Part shown: piece by piece, positions 25,434 through 32,768 of the stretch
Numbering within the stretch: position 1 is the first letter of the stretch
Layout: each line of letters starts with the position of its first letter
Source of the DNA: JAVXNW01 sp036645575
Lineage (GTDB): Bacteria > Bacillota > Clostridia > Christensenellales > Aristaeellaceae
Length of the DNA: 64,000 nt
NCBI GenBank assembly: GCA_036645575.1
Contig: JAVXNW010000001.1
Span: 1 to 64,000 of the forward strand
Reading direction: 5' to 3'
Notes under the pieces: generated by a model
The model's database searches: none
Seen by the model: the letters and a program-made list of their open reading frames with translations, nothing else
Told to the model about the DNA's origin: nothing
Made by a program: the position numbers and the translations under genes

Positions 25434-25598
25434 TTCGATGAATGCCACCTTTCGTCGGATCGCGCCGCTGCCCGCCCGCGAAAATCGTCGGGCACGACGG
25501 TCGATGCCCATTCCAAACACGAACGCAACGCCGCCGATGCGCGGTTGATCGCGTTTATGCCGGTCAGGGGCATTGTTTTTTTGCGGAAGACGCCTTGA

Positions 25599-26048
25599 TT
25601 ATTCCTCGTATTTTTCGAGCGACACGCCGCCCTCTTCGAGCATCTGCACCGCGAAGTCGTCCGGATATCCCTCGGCGTAGACGACGCGGCGAATGCCCGC
25701 GTTGACAATCATCTTCGCGCAGATGACACAGGGCTGGTGCGTGCAGTACAGCGTCGCGCCCTCGATCGCGACGCCCAAGCGCGCGGCCTGAATGATCGCG
25801 TTTTGCTCTGCGTGGATCGCGTAGCAGATCTCCTGTCGCGTGCCCGACGCAATGCCCAGCTTGCGCCGAAGGCATTCGCCGCGCTCCACGCATGTCTTAA
25901 CGCCCGACGGCGCGCCGTTGTAGCCGGTCGTCATGATGCGCTTGTCCTTGACGATCACCGCGCCAATCTTGCGGTTTTCCTGATAGCAGCTCGCCCAAGA
26001 CGCGATCACCCGGGTCATCTCCATAAACCGGCGATCCCATTTATCCAT
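25599..26048 (-). CDS. Deoxycytidylate (dCMP) deaminase, ComEB-like
   Basis: A 149-residue zinc deaminase. The catalytic HAE is at residues 79-81 (YAIHAEQNAI) and the zinc cysteines are at 107 and 110 (QPCVICAKM). An additional cysteine cluster (KTCVERGEC) is typical of dCMP deaminases such as Bacillus ComEB. It converts dCMP to dUMP for thymidylate synthesis. Length matches the family. The gene overlaps the upstream nucleotidyltransferase gene by 8 bases, and GGGGG precedes the start, so both are in one transcript. Confidence 0.92.
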   Translation of the reverse strand: MDKWDRRFMEMTRVIASWASCYQENRKIGAVIVKDKRIMTTGYNGAPSGVKTCVERGECLRRKLGIASGTRQEICYAIHAEQNAIIQAARLGVAIEGATLYCTHQPCVICAKMIVNAGIRRVVYAEGYPDDFAVQMLEEGGVSLEKYEE

Positions 26049-26796
26049 GTTCTTCCCCCTTAAATCTTGCGCACACCATCTCGTAGGCGGCTGGGGTTCC
26101 GATGTCGATGCACTCGCCCGTAAATTGGTACACCCGCACCTCGCGGCGCTTGTACAGCCATTCCGGGAAGTGCCCCGGCGCGTCCGGCGCGCCGCCCTCG
26201 TCCAAATATTGCTTGATCAGCGCAAGCGTGTCCTTCCGGTAGAGGTACACCGCGTAGATCGCGATGTCGCTCGGCGGATCCTGCGGCTTTTCGATGAGCG
26301 ACGTCACGCATCCGTCGGGGTCAAGCGTCGCGACCGCAAAGCGGCGCAGATCCTCAACGCTCGCAATGCGCGTGCCCAGCAGCAGGTCGCGTCCATGGCG
26401 CGCAAAGTCGTCGGTGAATTGCGTCAGCGGAAACGTGAAGAAATCATCGGACGCGGCGACCAACAGATCCTCATCGATCCCCGCCTGCGCAATGGAAAAC
26501 TGTATGTCGCCCACCGCGCCCAGCTTTTCTTGATCCGAGCGCGTGCCATCGTTTAGGACGGTAAAGCGCAAGGGGGCGTATTGCGCGCGCGCACGCGCCG
26601 CCCACGCCTCGAACTGATCGAAAAAGCGCGCATTTGTCACGACAAGCACCTCGCTGAGCGCCTGAATCGCGTGAAGTTCATGGGCCAGAAAGTCCATCAT
26701 CGTGCCGCTTCCAATCGGCAAGAGCGCCTTGGGCGTATGGAGCGTCAGCGGATATAGCCGCGTCGAATAGCCCGCCGCCAGAATCAATGCTTTCAT
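26041..26796 (-). CDS. Sugar-phosphate nucleotidyltransferase (NTP_transferase family)
   Basis: A 251-residue nucleotidyltransferase with the signature LILAAGYSTRLYPLTLHTPKALLPIG near the N-terminus, which binds NTP and sugar phosphate. ASDDFFTFPL corresponds to the metal-binding aspartate region, and ECIDIGTPAAYEMV is the usual C-terminal sugar-site segment. It resembles glucose-1-phosphate thymidylyltransferase/mannose-1-phosphate guanylyltransferase relatives. The exact sugar and nucleotide cannot be told. The start at 26796 (GAGGAG upstream) is preferred over the ATG at 26814. It lies between radC and the dCMP deaminase gene in one operon; no cell-wall sugar genes are next to it. Confidence 0.85.
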   Translation of the reverse strand: MKALILAAGYSTRLYPLTLHTPKALLPIGSGTMMDFLAHELHAIQALSEVLVVTNARFFDQFEAWAARARAQYAPLRFTVLNDGTRSDQEKLGAVGDIQFSIAQAGIDEDLLVAASDDFFTFPLTQFTDDFARHGRDLLLGTRIASVEDLRRFAVATLDPDGCVTSLIEKPQDPPSDIAIYAVYLYRKDTLALIKQYLDEGGAPDAPGHFPEWLYKRREVRVYQFTGECIDIGTPAAYEMVCARFKGEEHG

Positions 26797-26819
26797 GATG
26801 TTGGGTCTCCTCATCTGTA

Positions 26820-27506
26820 TTATGACCGATAGCCAGCCAGCCAGCCGTCGATTAACCGATCACGCAGGCGTTGGCGCGCAAACAGCGTTCCGGGCATTTG
26901 CTCCGCCATGCGCATGCTGATGGGCACGCCGTCGGCCACTACGACGTGATCCAGCACTAGAATGCCAAGCGGCAGCAGCGCGTCGATGGCCAGCCCCGTG
27001 CACAGGATATCGCCCCGCGAGGGCTCGCGCGTGCCGCTTGGGTGGTTGTGGCTGAGCACCACCGCATAGGCGTGGGTGCGCGCCGTCTTTTCCAAGATGT
27101 GCCGAAGGTAAAACGCGGTCTCGTCCACGCTTCCTTGCTGGAGCAGCGAGCAATCCAGGTACTGCCCCTTCGCATCCAGGCACAACAGGTAAAAACACTC
27201 GTTGTGAACGCCGATGTAGAGCCTTCGCAGGTATTCACCCGCGCGCGCAAAGGTGTCGAGCAGCGTCATCGTCTGCGCCTCTTCCATGGCCAAGTACCGG
27301 GAAAGCGCGGGCACCATGGTGAGAATCCGAGCCGAGGCGTCGCTTATCTCGCCCATTTTGCTCAAGTCGTCTGCGGTCAATTCTAAAATTGGCGCAATGT
27401 CGCGGTGCGTGCGCATGAGGCGCCGAGCCGCCGCCGCCACATCCGCCTTCGGGGCGCCCAAGGCGATGAGCCGCGCAAGCAACTGTTCGCCGTCCGCCGG
27501 GTTCAT
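26820..27506 (-). CDS. radC: RadC/JAB-domain protein (MPN(+) metalloprotease fold)
   Basis: A 228-residue RadC-family protein. An N-terminal helix-hairpin-helix-like region (about 1-70) is followed by the MPN/JAB domain. The metal site HNHPSG with the downstream aspartate (residues 153, 155 and 166 in LSHNHPSGTREPSRGD) is intact. The exact role of RadC is unsettled, since the original DNA-repair link was later questioned. It starts with an ATG that overlaps the stop of the small protein gene upstream (ATGA), so translation is coupled. Confidence 0.9.
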   Translation of the reverse strand: MNPADGEQLLARLIALGAPKADVAAAARRLMRTHRDIAPILELTADDLSKMGEISDASARILTMVPALSRYLAMEEAQTMTLLDTFARAGEYLRRLYIGVHNECFYLLCLDAKGQYLDCSLLQQGSVDETAFYLRHILEKTARTHAYAVVLSHNHPSGTREPSRGDILCTGLAIDALLPLGILVLDHVVVADGVPISMRMAEQMPGTLFARQRLRDRLIDGWLAGYRS

Positions 27507-27775
27507 GGGATTCGATCAAGCGCCTGCCGCAGCACCTCGGCGTCCTCAATCGGGCCGGACATGTAATAGCCGCGCAGCTCCTCGTCGTAGGCCAGGTGCT
27601 CCGCCGCTAGCACGTCCGCGCCATCCTCTGTCAGCAACACCTCAAGCGACATCGGGTCCTCTTCGTCGTACAGATCCACCACATATTCGCCCGTGTCAAT
27701 CAGCTCCGCGTCCTCAAACGCGGAAAGCCGCTCCCGGAGCGCCTCGATTTCGTCCAGATTCATCTTTATCAGCAC
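27503..27775 (-). CDS. Small acidic hypothetical protein, first gene of the radC operon
   Basis: A 90-residue acidic protein whose family I do not recognise. Two Asp/Glu-rich stretches (YDEEDP, DEEL) and a LEVLLTEDGADVL segment suggest a compact alpha/beta fold. I choose the GTG at 27775 because GGGAGG lies 6 bases upstream; the in-frame ATG at 27763 is 18 bases away and has no site of its own. The stop overlaps the radC start by 4 bases. It may be a regulator or partner of RadC, but nothing in the sequence proves that. Confidence 0.65.
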   Translation of the reverse strand: MLIKMNLDEIEALRERLSAFEDAELIDTGEYVVDLYDEEDPMSLEVLLTEDGADVLAAEHLAYDEELRGYYMSGPIEDAEVLRQALDRIP

Positions 27776-27875
27776 AATGAGCCTCCCATTCCGGCACATT
27801 TCGCCCTCGCGCCCGTGCGTGCCGCCAATTCATCCTTGTTCTTGATCCCTTGACCACGCCCGTCATGCCCATGAC

Positions 27876-27903
27876 AAAATAATGTCTACGTCTACATTAT
27901 TTT
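27876..27903. promoter_or_regulatory. 28-bp perfect palindrome upstream of the radC operon
   Basis: AAAATAATGT (27876-27885) and ACATTATTTT (27894-27903) are perfect 10-base inverted repeats around CTACGTCT. It lies 101 bases upstream of the GTG start and contains TAAAAT on the minus strand as a possible -10. An operator for a dimeric repressor is likelier than a terminator because the stem is almost all A/T. The rest of 27776-28098 shows no gene. Confidence 0.5.
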
Positions 27904-28098
27904 ACCCTACTTGCGCCCATTTGGCAAGCGCCCTTTGTTCATTTTTCAGCCGATACGCTCTGCCTGCTCGATTTCCCCCCGATGAGGCCCGCTCAACCGC
28001 GTCTGCGCGCCCCCTCACAACAGATTCGACCTCATCCGCCGCATACGGCCCGGGAAAGGCCATCCCCACACAAGCGAACGTAAATTTTAAGAAATCCA

Positions 28099-28127
28099 TT
28101 GACATCTTTGGCTGACTCGTGTATAAT
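28099..28127 (+). promoter_or_regulatory. Consensus sigma-A promoter of the tRNA-Val-like gene
   Basis: TTGACA (28099-28104) and TATAAT (28122-28127) are both perfect and separated by 17 bases. The tRNA-like sequence begins 15 bases further on. Confidence 0.85.
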
Positions 28128-28141
28128 CATCAATGTTGCGC

Positions 28142-28218
28142 GGGGTTATAGCTCAGGTGGGTAGTGCGTTAGGTTGACATCGTAAAGGTCGATGGTACGA
28201 GCCCATTTAACCCAACCA
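28142..28218 (+). tRNA. Degenerate tRNA-Val (anticodon GAC), possibly a pseudogene
   Basis: A 77-base cloverleaf can be drawn with anticodon loop TTGACAT (28174-28180), giving GAC for valine, and an encoded CCA at 28216-28218. Four positions break it. G1 faces A72 in the acceptor stem, T faces T in the D stem (28153/28165), and G faces G in the anticodon stem (28172/28182). The T-loop reads TACGAGC instead of TTCGAGC. The T stem (GATGG/CCATT) holds with a G-U pair. A perfect promoter and an intrinsic terminator flank it, so it was or still is transcribed. It is either a decaying copy or an unusual functional tRNA. Confidence 0.7.
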
Positions 28219-28245
28219 CACCGTCGGGGTCATCGCGATCAAAGA

Positions 28246-28275
28246 CATCCACCGTCAAAAGCGGTGGATGTTTTG
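28246..28275 (+). terminator. Intrinsic terminator of the tRNA-Val-like gene
   Basis: CATCCACCG (28246-28254) pairs perfectly with CGGTGGATG (28262-28270) over a 7-base loop, followed by TTTTGCGTTGTT. Confidence 0.85.
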
Positions 28276-28374
28276 CGTTGTTCCCGCCAATATGGGCGCG
28301 ATGGACGTTGCGGCGCGTGGCGCAACGCAGACTTCCGCCCTTTCAACCTGTCGTCCGCCCTTTGCGTGGCGGAG

Positions 28375-28424
28375 ATGGCGGAAATGCAGCCGCCGGCGCG
28401 TGCGGGATTTATTCAGCGGTTCCC
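28375..28424 (-). repeat. Truncated copy of the GGGAACCGCTGA repeat
   Basis: Read on the minus strand it begins AGGGAACCGCTGAATAAATC, continues CCGC, and further on has TGCATTTCCGCCAT, matching 24201-24250 apart from the part between. The other end of the element is not recognisable. It lies in the 615-base non-coding stretch 28219-28833, where I see no protein gene. Confidence 0.6.
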
Positions 28425-28550
28425 TAATGCCCGGAAATTCTTCCCGCTTCGTTTCCGTTTCCGCCCGCCGTCCCCGATATCGCTGAATGTCTGCGGCTTC
28501 ATTTGCTTCACCAACATTGCCGGATGGCTTATTATATCATATTCTTGGTC

Positions 28551-28572
28551 GGATTTAATCAGTGATTCCCTA
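28551..28572 (-). repeat. Degenerate end of the GGGAACCGCTGA repeat
   Basis: GGATTTAATCAGTGATTCCCTA resembles the copy end at 28402-28424 (GGATTTATTCAGCGGTTCCCTA) with three or so changes. Both lie in the same orientation about 150 bases apart. Confidence 0.4.
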
Positions 28573-28803
28573 GCTTGCCCCTACGATTGACAAAGAGCTG
28601 TTTTGGGAAAAACATCCGAACCCCTCACCAACGGTGAAAAGGTTTGGTTGCCGTGATTGCTCGATCGGGCGGGGATTTCGTGTTGCATTTCGTGTTGTTT
28701 TTATTTGCAAAACGGCGTATTATCGTATGAAATGAGCTTGAATTAGTGCGATATGGCGGATGTCGCAGGGGGAGAATGTGCCCATACTATAAGGAAAGGG
28801 ATG

Positions 28804-28831
28804 GAAAAACCCCATCCCATAAGGGATGGGG
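28804..28831 (-). terminator. Intrinsic terminator of tRNA-Ala
   Basis: CCCCATCCC and GGGATGGGG (28810-28818 and 28823-28831) form a perfect 9-bp stem with a 4-base loop. On the minus strand it is followed by TTTTTCC, directly after the encoded CCA end of the tRNA. Confidence 0.9.
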
Positions 28832-28833
28832 TT

Positions 28834-28909
28834 TGGTGGAGCATAGGAGATTCGAACTCCTGACCCCAACACTGCCAGTGTTGTGCGCTACCAACTGCGC
28901 TAATGCCCC
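28834..28909 (-). tRNA. tRNA-Ala (anticodon GGC)
   Basis: A complete 76-base cloverleaf including an encoded CCA (28836-28834). The acceptor stem is GGGGCAT with ATGCTCC and one G-U pair. The D arm is GCGC-type. The anticodon stem-loop is CAACA-CTGGCAG-TGTTG, giving anticodon GGC (alanine), and the T loop is TTCGAAT. A good promoter lies upstream and a terminator downstream. Confidence 0.95.
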
Positions 28910-28939
28910 TTGCCGCTTGGTCTCTTGCGAACAGTTAGT

Positions 28940-28968
28940 ATTATAGCAGGTATTGGGATGTTTGTAAA
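28940..28968 (-). promoter_or_regulatory. Promoter of tRNA-Ala
   Basis: On the minus strand TTTACA (28968-28963) and TATAAT (28945-28940) have a 17-base spacer. The tRNA 5' end is 31 bases downstream of the -10 box. Confidence 0.75.
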
Positions 28969-29048
28969 TGGTGTAATTGATTGAATGTAATTTGTGCTTG
29001 TGTTAATTGAAAATGGGGATGCGCGATGGGAATAGAAAAAAATACTTA

Positions 29049-29077
29049 TCGACGCGCGGCGGTTTATCTGATATAAT
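29049..29077 (+). promoter_or_regulatory. Promoter of the zinc-ribbon/coiled-coil gene
   Basis: TCGACG (29049-29054) and a perfect TATAAT (29072-29077) have a 17-base spacer. An AAAGGAGG ribosome binding site follows at 29087-29094. Confidence 0.6.
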
Positions 29078-29102
29078 GGAGGAGGTAAAGGAGGCGCTAG
29101 AT

Positions 29103-29576
29103 ATGGCAAAGTGTATTCGGTGCGAAAAAAAGGGGTTCACCCTCAAGGTGGACCAAAATGGACTGTGTGCGGACTGTCAGGCGCAGGATGCGCAGGCGGC
29201 TGAGTTGGCCCGTCGTCAGGCGGCTGAGCACCTTGCGCAGTTGCAGGCCTTTCATGATGAGTATGTGGTGATTCCCGACGCGCGGGAAGCGGCGGACGGA
29301 ATTTTGGCGGAGGCGAAGGCGAGCGCGGAGAAAATTGTGCAGGACGCGAGCGACGCGGCGAGCCAGTGCGTGAGCTTGGCTCAGCAGAATGCGGACAACT
29401 TGGTTGCGCAGGCCAAGGCCAAGGAAGAAGCGGCTGAGGAAAAAGTGCGCCAGTTGCACAAGGCCGCCGCGGGCGCGCTTGGCGAGGCCAAGAAGGCGAT
29501 GGAGGGGCTCTTGCAGGGCTCGGCCAAGGATTTTGCCGCAATGACCGACAAGCTGTTTGAAAAACTTCCGAAATAG
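29103..29576 (+). CDS. Small zinc-ribbon plus coiled-coil protein of unknown function
   Basis: A 157-residue protein. The N-terminus has two CxxC knuckles (CIRC at 4-7 and CADC at about 22-25), a compact zinc ribbon. The rest is a long Ala/Glu/Lys/Gln-rich helix with heptad character (about residues 30-140), so it is probably an extended coiled coil. No signal peptide or membrane segment is present. The start at 29103 is fixed by AAAGGAGG 8 bases upstream. It has its own promoter and a strong terminator, so it is an independently expressed gene. I do not know its function; scaffold or cell-shape roles are only guesses. Confidence 0.75.
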   Translation: MAKCIRCEKKGFTLKVDQNGLCADCQAQDAQAAELARRQAAEHLAQLQAFHDEYVVIPDAREAADGILAEAKASAEKIVQDASDAASQCVSLAQQNADNLVAQAKAKEEAAEEKVRQLHKAAAGALGEAKKAMEGLLQGSAKDFAAMTDKLFEKLPK

Positions 29577-29592
29577 GCGCGCCCCATCGGGC

Positions 29593-29632
29593 GCGACGAA
29601 AAGCGCCGAATAAAATCGGCGCTTTTCGTCGC
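29593..29632. terminator. Strong terminator hairpin
   Basis: GCGACGAAAAGCGCCGA (29593-29609) pairs with TCGGCGCTTTTCGTCGC (29616-29632), a perfect 17-bp stem with a 6-base loop, 17 bases after the stop. TTGCATTT follows. Confidence 0.8.
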
Positions 29633-29661
29633 TTGCATTTAAGTTTATCTTGGCGTATAAT
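29633..29661 (+). promoter_or_regulatory. Possible promoter of fucI
   Basis: TTGCAT (29633-29638) and a perfect TATAAT (29656-29661) have a 17-base spacer. The -35 box touches the preceding terminator. fucI starts at 29723. Confidence 0.5.
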
Positions 29662-29722
29662 GGGTATGTAATATAGACATCCCATTCGTTTTTTATAGAA
29701 TTTTATTTTGAGGAGGGCATTC

Positions 29723-31552
29723 ATGATGGCAAATCCAACGTCGTTTCCGATGAATAAACCACAAAACCGGCTGGTTGGCGCGCTGCCCAAGATCGGCATT
29801 CGTCCCTGCATCGACGGGCGTCGTCGCGGTGTTCGCGAGGGACTTGAAGAGCAGACGATGACCTTGGCCAGGGCGTGCGCGGATTTTTTAACGAAGCACC
29901 TCAAACATACCTGCGGACTACCGGTTGAGTGCGTCATTGCCGATACCACGATTGGCCGCGTGGCCGAAGCCGCCGCCTGCGCGGAAAAATTCCAGCGCGA
30001 AGGCGTGGGCGTATCGATCACCGTCACGCCCTGCTGGTGCTACGGCTCTGAGACCATGGACATGGATCCCCTGACGCCCAAGGCGGTCTGGGGCTTTAAC
30101 GGCACCGAGCGCCCGGGTGCTGTGTACCTTGCGGCGGTGCTGGCCGCCCACGCGCAGAAGGGTCTGCCGGCCTTTGGCATCTACGGACACGACGTGCAGG
30201 ATGCCGACATGGCGTCCACCATTCCGCAGGACGTACAGGAAAAGCTGCTGCGCTTTGCCAAGGCGGGCATTGCGGTTGCGACGATGCGCGGGAAGAGCTA
30301 TCTGTCGATGGGCGGAACCGCCATGGGCATTGCGGGCTCGATCGTCAACCCGGAGCTGCTTGAAAAGTGGCTAGGGATGCGCAGCGAGTCGGTCGATTCG
30401 TCCGAGTTCATTCGCCGCTGGGAAGAGGGCATTTACGACGAGGACGAGTTCGAGAAGGCCTACGGCTGGGTCAAGGAAAATGTGAAGATGGGCTGGGACA
30501 AAAACCCGGTCGAACTACAGCATACGCCCGAATACAAGGATTGGGCGCTTAAGACCAACATCAAGATGATGATGATCGCGCGCGACATGATGGTGGGCAA
30601 TCCCAAGCTTACAGCGCTTGGCTTTGCGGAAGAAGCGGTTGGGCACAACGCGATTGCGGCGGGCTTCCAGGGCCAGCGCCAGTGGAACGATCACTTCCCG
30701 AACGGCGATTTCTTGGAGTCCATGCTCAACACCTCCTTTGACTGGAACGGCATTCGCGAGCCGCACATTCTGGCCACCGAGAACGACCACCTGAACGGCC
30801 TTGCGATGCTGTTTGGCAAGCTGGTCAGCCAGACCGCGTCCGGCTTTGCTGACGTGCGCACCTACTGGAGCCCCGAGTCGATCGAGCGCGTCAGCGGATG
30901 GAAGCCGGAGGGCGGCGCGGCCAACGGACTGATCCACCTGATCAATTCCGGCGCGGTGTGCTTGGATGCCTCGGGCGAGTGCACAAACGAAAATGGCGAG
31001 CCCTGCATCAAGCATTGGTGGGACATCACCAGCGAAGAAGCGGCCAAGTGCATGGACGCGACGCAGTATTGCTACGCGGATCTGGGCTATTTCCGCGGCG
31101 GCGGATATTCCAGCCACCTGCTGACAAAGGGCGGTATGCCCATGACCATGAGCCGCCTCAACTTGGTGGACGGCCTGGGCCCGGTATTGCAGATCGCCGA
31201 GGGCTGGTCGATCGATATCCCCAAGAACGTCCACGACATCCTCGACCAGCGCACCGACCCGACATGGCCGACCACGTGGTTTGCGCCGCGCCTGACCGGA
31301 AAAGACGCGTTTACCGATGTGTATTCCGTGATGAACAACTGGGGCGCCAACCACGGCGCGTTCAACTACGGCCATATCGGCGCCGACCTGATCACGCTGT
31401 GCGCCATGCTGCGCATCCCCGTGTGCATGCACAACGTGCCGGAAGAGAATATCTTCCGCCCGTCGACCTGGAACGCGTTTGGCACAAAGGATCGCGAGGG
31501 CGCAGACTTCCGCGCCTGCAAGGCGCTGGGCCCGATCTACGGCAGAAAGTAA
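29723..31552 (+). CDS. fucI: L-fucose isomerase (also acts on D-arabinose)
   Basis: A 609-residue manganese aldose-ketose isomerase, close to the 591 residues of E. coli FucI. Family stretches include [57 protein letters not shown] and [14 protein letters not shown]. Glu and Asp residues in these regions match the metal-binding set. It converts L-fucose to L-fuculose. The start at 29723 follows GAGGAGGG; the next ATG at 29726 is equally possible. No fuculokinase, fuculose-1-phosphate aldolase or fucose transporter is nearby, and hairpins flank the gene, so it is a single-gene unit. Confidence 0.92.
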   Translation: MMANPTSFPMNKPQNRLVGALPKIGIRPCIDGRRRGVREGLEEQTMTLARACADFLTKHLKHTCGLPVECVIADTTIGRVAEAAACAEKFQREGVGVSITVTPCWCYGSETMDMDPLTPKAVWGFNGTERPGAVYLAAVLAAHAQKGLPAFGIYGHDVQDADMASTIPQDVQEKLLRFAKAGIAVATMRGKSYLSMGGTAMGIAGSIVNPELLEKWLGMRSESVDSSEFIRRWEEGIYDEDEFEKAYGWVKENVKMGWDKNPVELQHTPEYKDWALKTNIKMMMIARDMMVGNPKLTALGFAEEAVGHNAIAAGFQGQRQWNDHFPNGDFLESMLNTSFDWNGIREPHILATENDHLNGLAMLFGKLVSQTASGFADVRTYWSPESIERVSGWKPEGGAANGLIHLINSGAVCLDASGECTNENGEPCIKHWWDITSEEAAKCMDATQYCYADLGYFRGGGYSSHLLTKGGMPMTMSRLNLVDGLGPVLQIAEGWSIDIPKNVHDILDQRTDPTWPTTWFAPRLTGKDAFTDVYSVMNNWGANHGAFNYGHIGADLITLCAMLRIPVCMHNVPEENIFRPSTWNAFGTKDREGADFRACKALGPIYGRK

Positions 31553-31580
31553 GGGCTGTTCAGCCGCAAATCCTCAAACA

Positions 31581-31626
31581 AGAAAAGGCGGTCGCCGATT
31601 TCAAAAATCGGCGGCCGCCTTTTCTT
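31581..31626 (+). terminator. Intrinsic terminator of fucI
   Basis: AGAAAAGGCGGTCGCCGAT (31581-31599) pairs with ATCGGCGGCCGCCTTTTCT (31607-31625), with one G-U-type mismatch. It is 28 bases after the fucI stop and ends in TTTTCTT. Confidence 0.9.
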
Positions 31627-31686
31627 AGGCCAAATGGAACGCGTTTTGCGCAAACGGCTGCGCGACAGGGCTTGAGGGGGGGATTT

Positions 31687-31735
31687 TTGGGAACCGCTGA
31701 TGAAAGAACGTGCGGGATTTATTCGGCGGTTCCTT
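31687..31735. repeat. Minimal internally deleted copy of the GGGAACCGCTGA repeat
   Basis: The segment joins one end, GGGAACCGCTGATGAAAGAACG, to the other, CGGGATTTATTCGGCGGTTCC, with almost no interior. Each end matches the corresponding end of 24202-24360 with at most a few changes. Its right edge overlaps the stop codon of the ferredoxin-like gene. Confidence 0.6.
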
Positions 31736-31973
31736 AGCGCCTGCTCAGCACTTCGTCTTGGAAGAAGGTCTCGACGTCCTCGGGCTTGAGCGAGAACTTT
31801 TCTCCGTCTACCGTGAGGCACACGCCGTTCATGCAGTCGCCCATGCAGAACTGTCCGGCAAGGTCGATCTCATCTTGAAGCTTGTGCGCGGCAACCAGCC
31901 GCTGCAAGGCCTCGATGATCAGCCGCGAACCCTTTAGGTGACAGGAGCTTCCGATACAGACCGTGATCTTCAT
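31734..31973 (-). CDS. Thioredoxin-like [2Fe-2S] ferredoxin domain protein
   Basis: A 79-residue protein with a single thioredoxin-like 2Fe-2S fold, as in NuoE/HoxE C-terminal domains. Cysteines lie at 6 and 11 (VCIGSSCHLKG) and at about 43 and 47 (QFCMGDCMNG), the correct ligand pattern. Free-standing versions serve as small electron carriers for hydrogenase or NADH-oxidising complexes in Clostridia, but no such partner is in the window. GAGGAGGG precedes the ATG. The stop codon falls in a dispersed repeat. It lies 15 bases downstream of the APH-like kinase gene and probably shares its transcript. Confidence 0.85.
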   Translation of the reverse strand: MKITVCIGSSCHLKGSRLIIEALQRLVAAHKLQDEIDLAGQFCMGDCMNGVCLTVDGEKFSLKPEDVETFFQDEVLSRR

Positions 31974-31988
31974 GGCGGATTGCCCTCC

Positions 31989-32738
31989 TCATTCGTATTC
32001 TACGACGTCCGTCCAGTGCATCAAAAATTCGCGCTCTTCGGGCTTTCCCTTGACCAGCTGCGACGCGGCGACGATCGGGATCCACTTTTGCACGTATTGC
32101 TTGGCGGTGTCGCTCTTTTTGCAGAACAGGTTCAGGTATTTCTCCGCAAGGTCAATTTCGCCGTTCAGCCAGAACAGCAGATACGTCCGCGCCGCGTCGG
32201 CCGACGCGTTGCCCTGCGTCGCGTGCGACCAGTCCAGAATAAAGGGCGTACCATCCGGCGCAATGATGATGTTGGATGGGTTAAAGTCGCCGTGGCACAC
32301 CTTGTCATGCTTGGGCATGGAATTTAGCCGCGTGTGCAACTCGTAGCGCGTCGTCGCGTCAAGCGTCGATGCCGAGATCTTTCGGTGCATCTTCTCCTGA
32401 AGCAGGTTGAGGTTGGGCGCTTTTTTTTCGTGCATGGAAAGCTGAATGTCGATAAACAGGTTCAGGTATTCGTCCTGCCTGTCGGGCTGCTCGTCCATCA
32501 GCTGCCTGAGCGTCTTGCCCTCGATATAGTCGGAGACAATCGCCCACTTTCCGTCGAGCTTGCTCACCTCGAGCACATGGGGCACGTTGAGCCCGGTCTC
32601 GGACGCGCGCGCCTGGTTGAGCGCCTCGTTGAGCACGTTGGCGGTGGAAAAGCCCTCGTCAAATACCTTGATGGCGAGATCCCCGTCGTGGTAGACGGTC
32701 TTGTTCGTGCGCACGGCAATGATTTTTTCAAGCTTCAT
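31989..32738 (-). CDS. Phosphotransferase of the APH/choline-kinase fold
   Basis: A 249-residue kinase-like protein. The N-lobe has a beta-strand with AIKVFDEG supplying the ATP lysine. The catalytic loop CHGDFNPSNIII (HGDxxxxN) and the metal-binding ILDWSHA (DW in place of DFG) follow. It resembles the TIGR02172-type family of APH proteins in anaerobes. The substrate is unknown; a role in antibiotic resistance should not be assumed. GAAGGGAGG precedes the ATG at 32738. It lies 30 bases after adhE on the same strand and may be co-transcribed with it. Confidence 0.82.
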   Translation of the reverse strand: MKLEKIIAVRTNKTVYHDGDLAIKVFDEGFSTANVLNEALNQARASETGLNVPHVLEVSKLDGKWAIVSDYIEGKTLRQLMDEQPDRQDEYLNLFIDIQLSMHEKKAPNLNLLQEKMHRKISASTLDATTRYELHTRLNSMPKHDKVCHGDFNPSNIIIAPDGTPFILDWSHATQGNASADAARTYLLFWLNGEIDLAEKYLNLFCKKSDTAKQYVQKWIPIVAASQLVKGKPEEREFLMHWTDVVEYE

Positions 32739-32768
32739 GGTCTTGTCCTCCCTTCCTATTTGGCCGAC

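Noticed and set aside
27902..28105. A 67-codon minus-strand frame with a hydrophobic start
   Set aside because: It overlaps the perfect tRNA-Val promoter, has no ribosome binding site and no family resemblance.
31989..32738. Aminoglycoside resistance gene
   Set aside because: Only the general APH-fold motifs are present; the sequence resembles the broad TIGR02172-type family, and resistance cannot be claimed.
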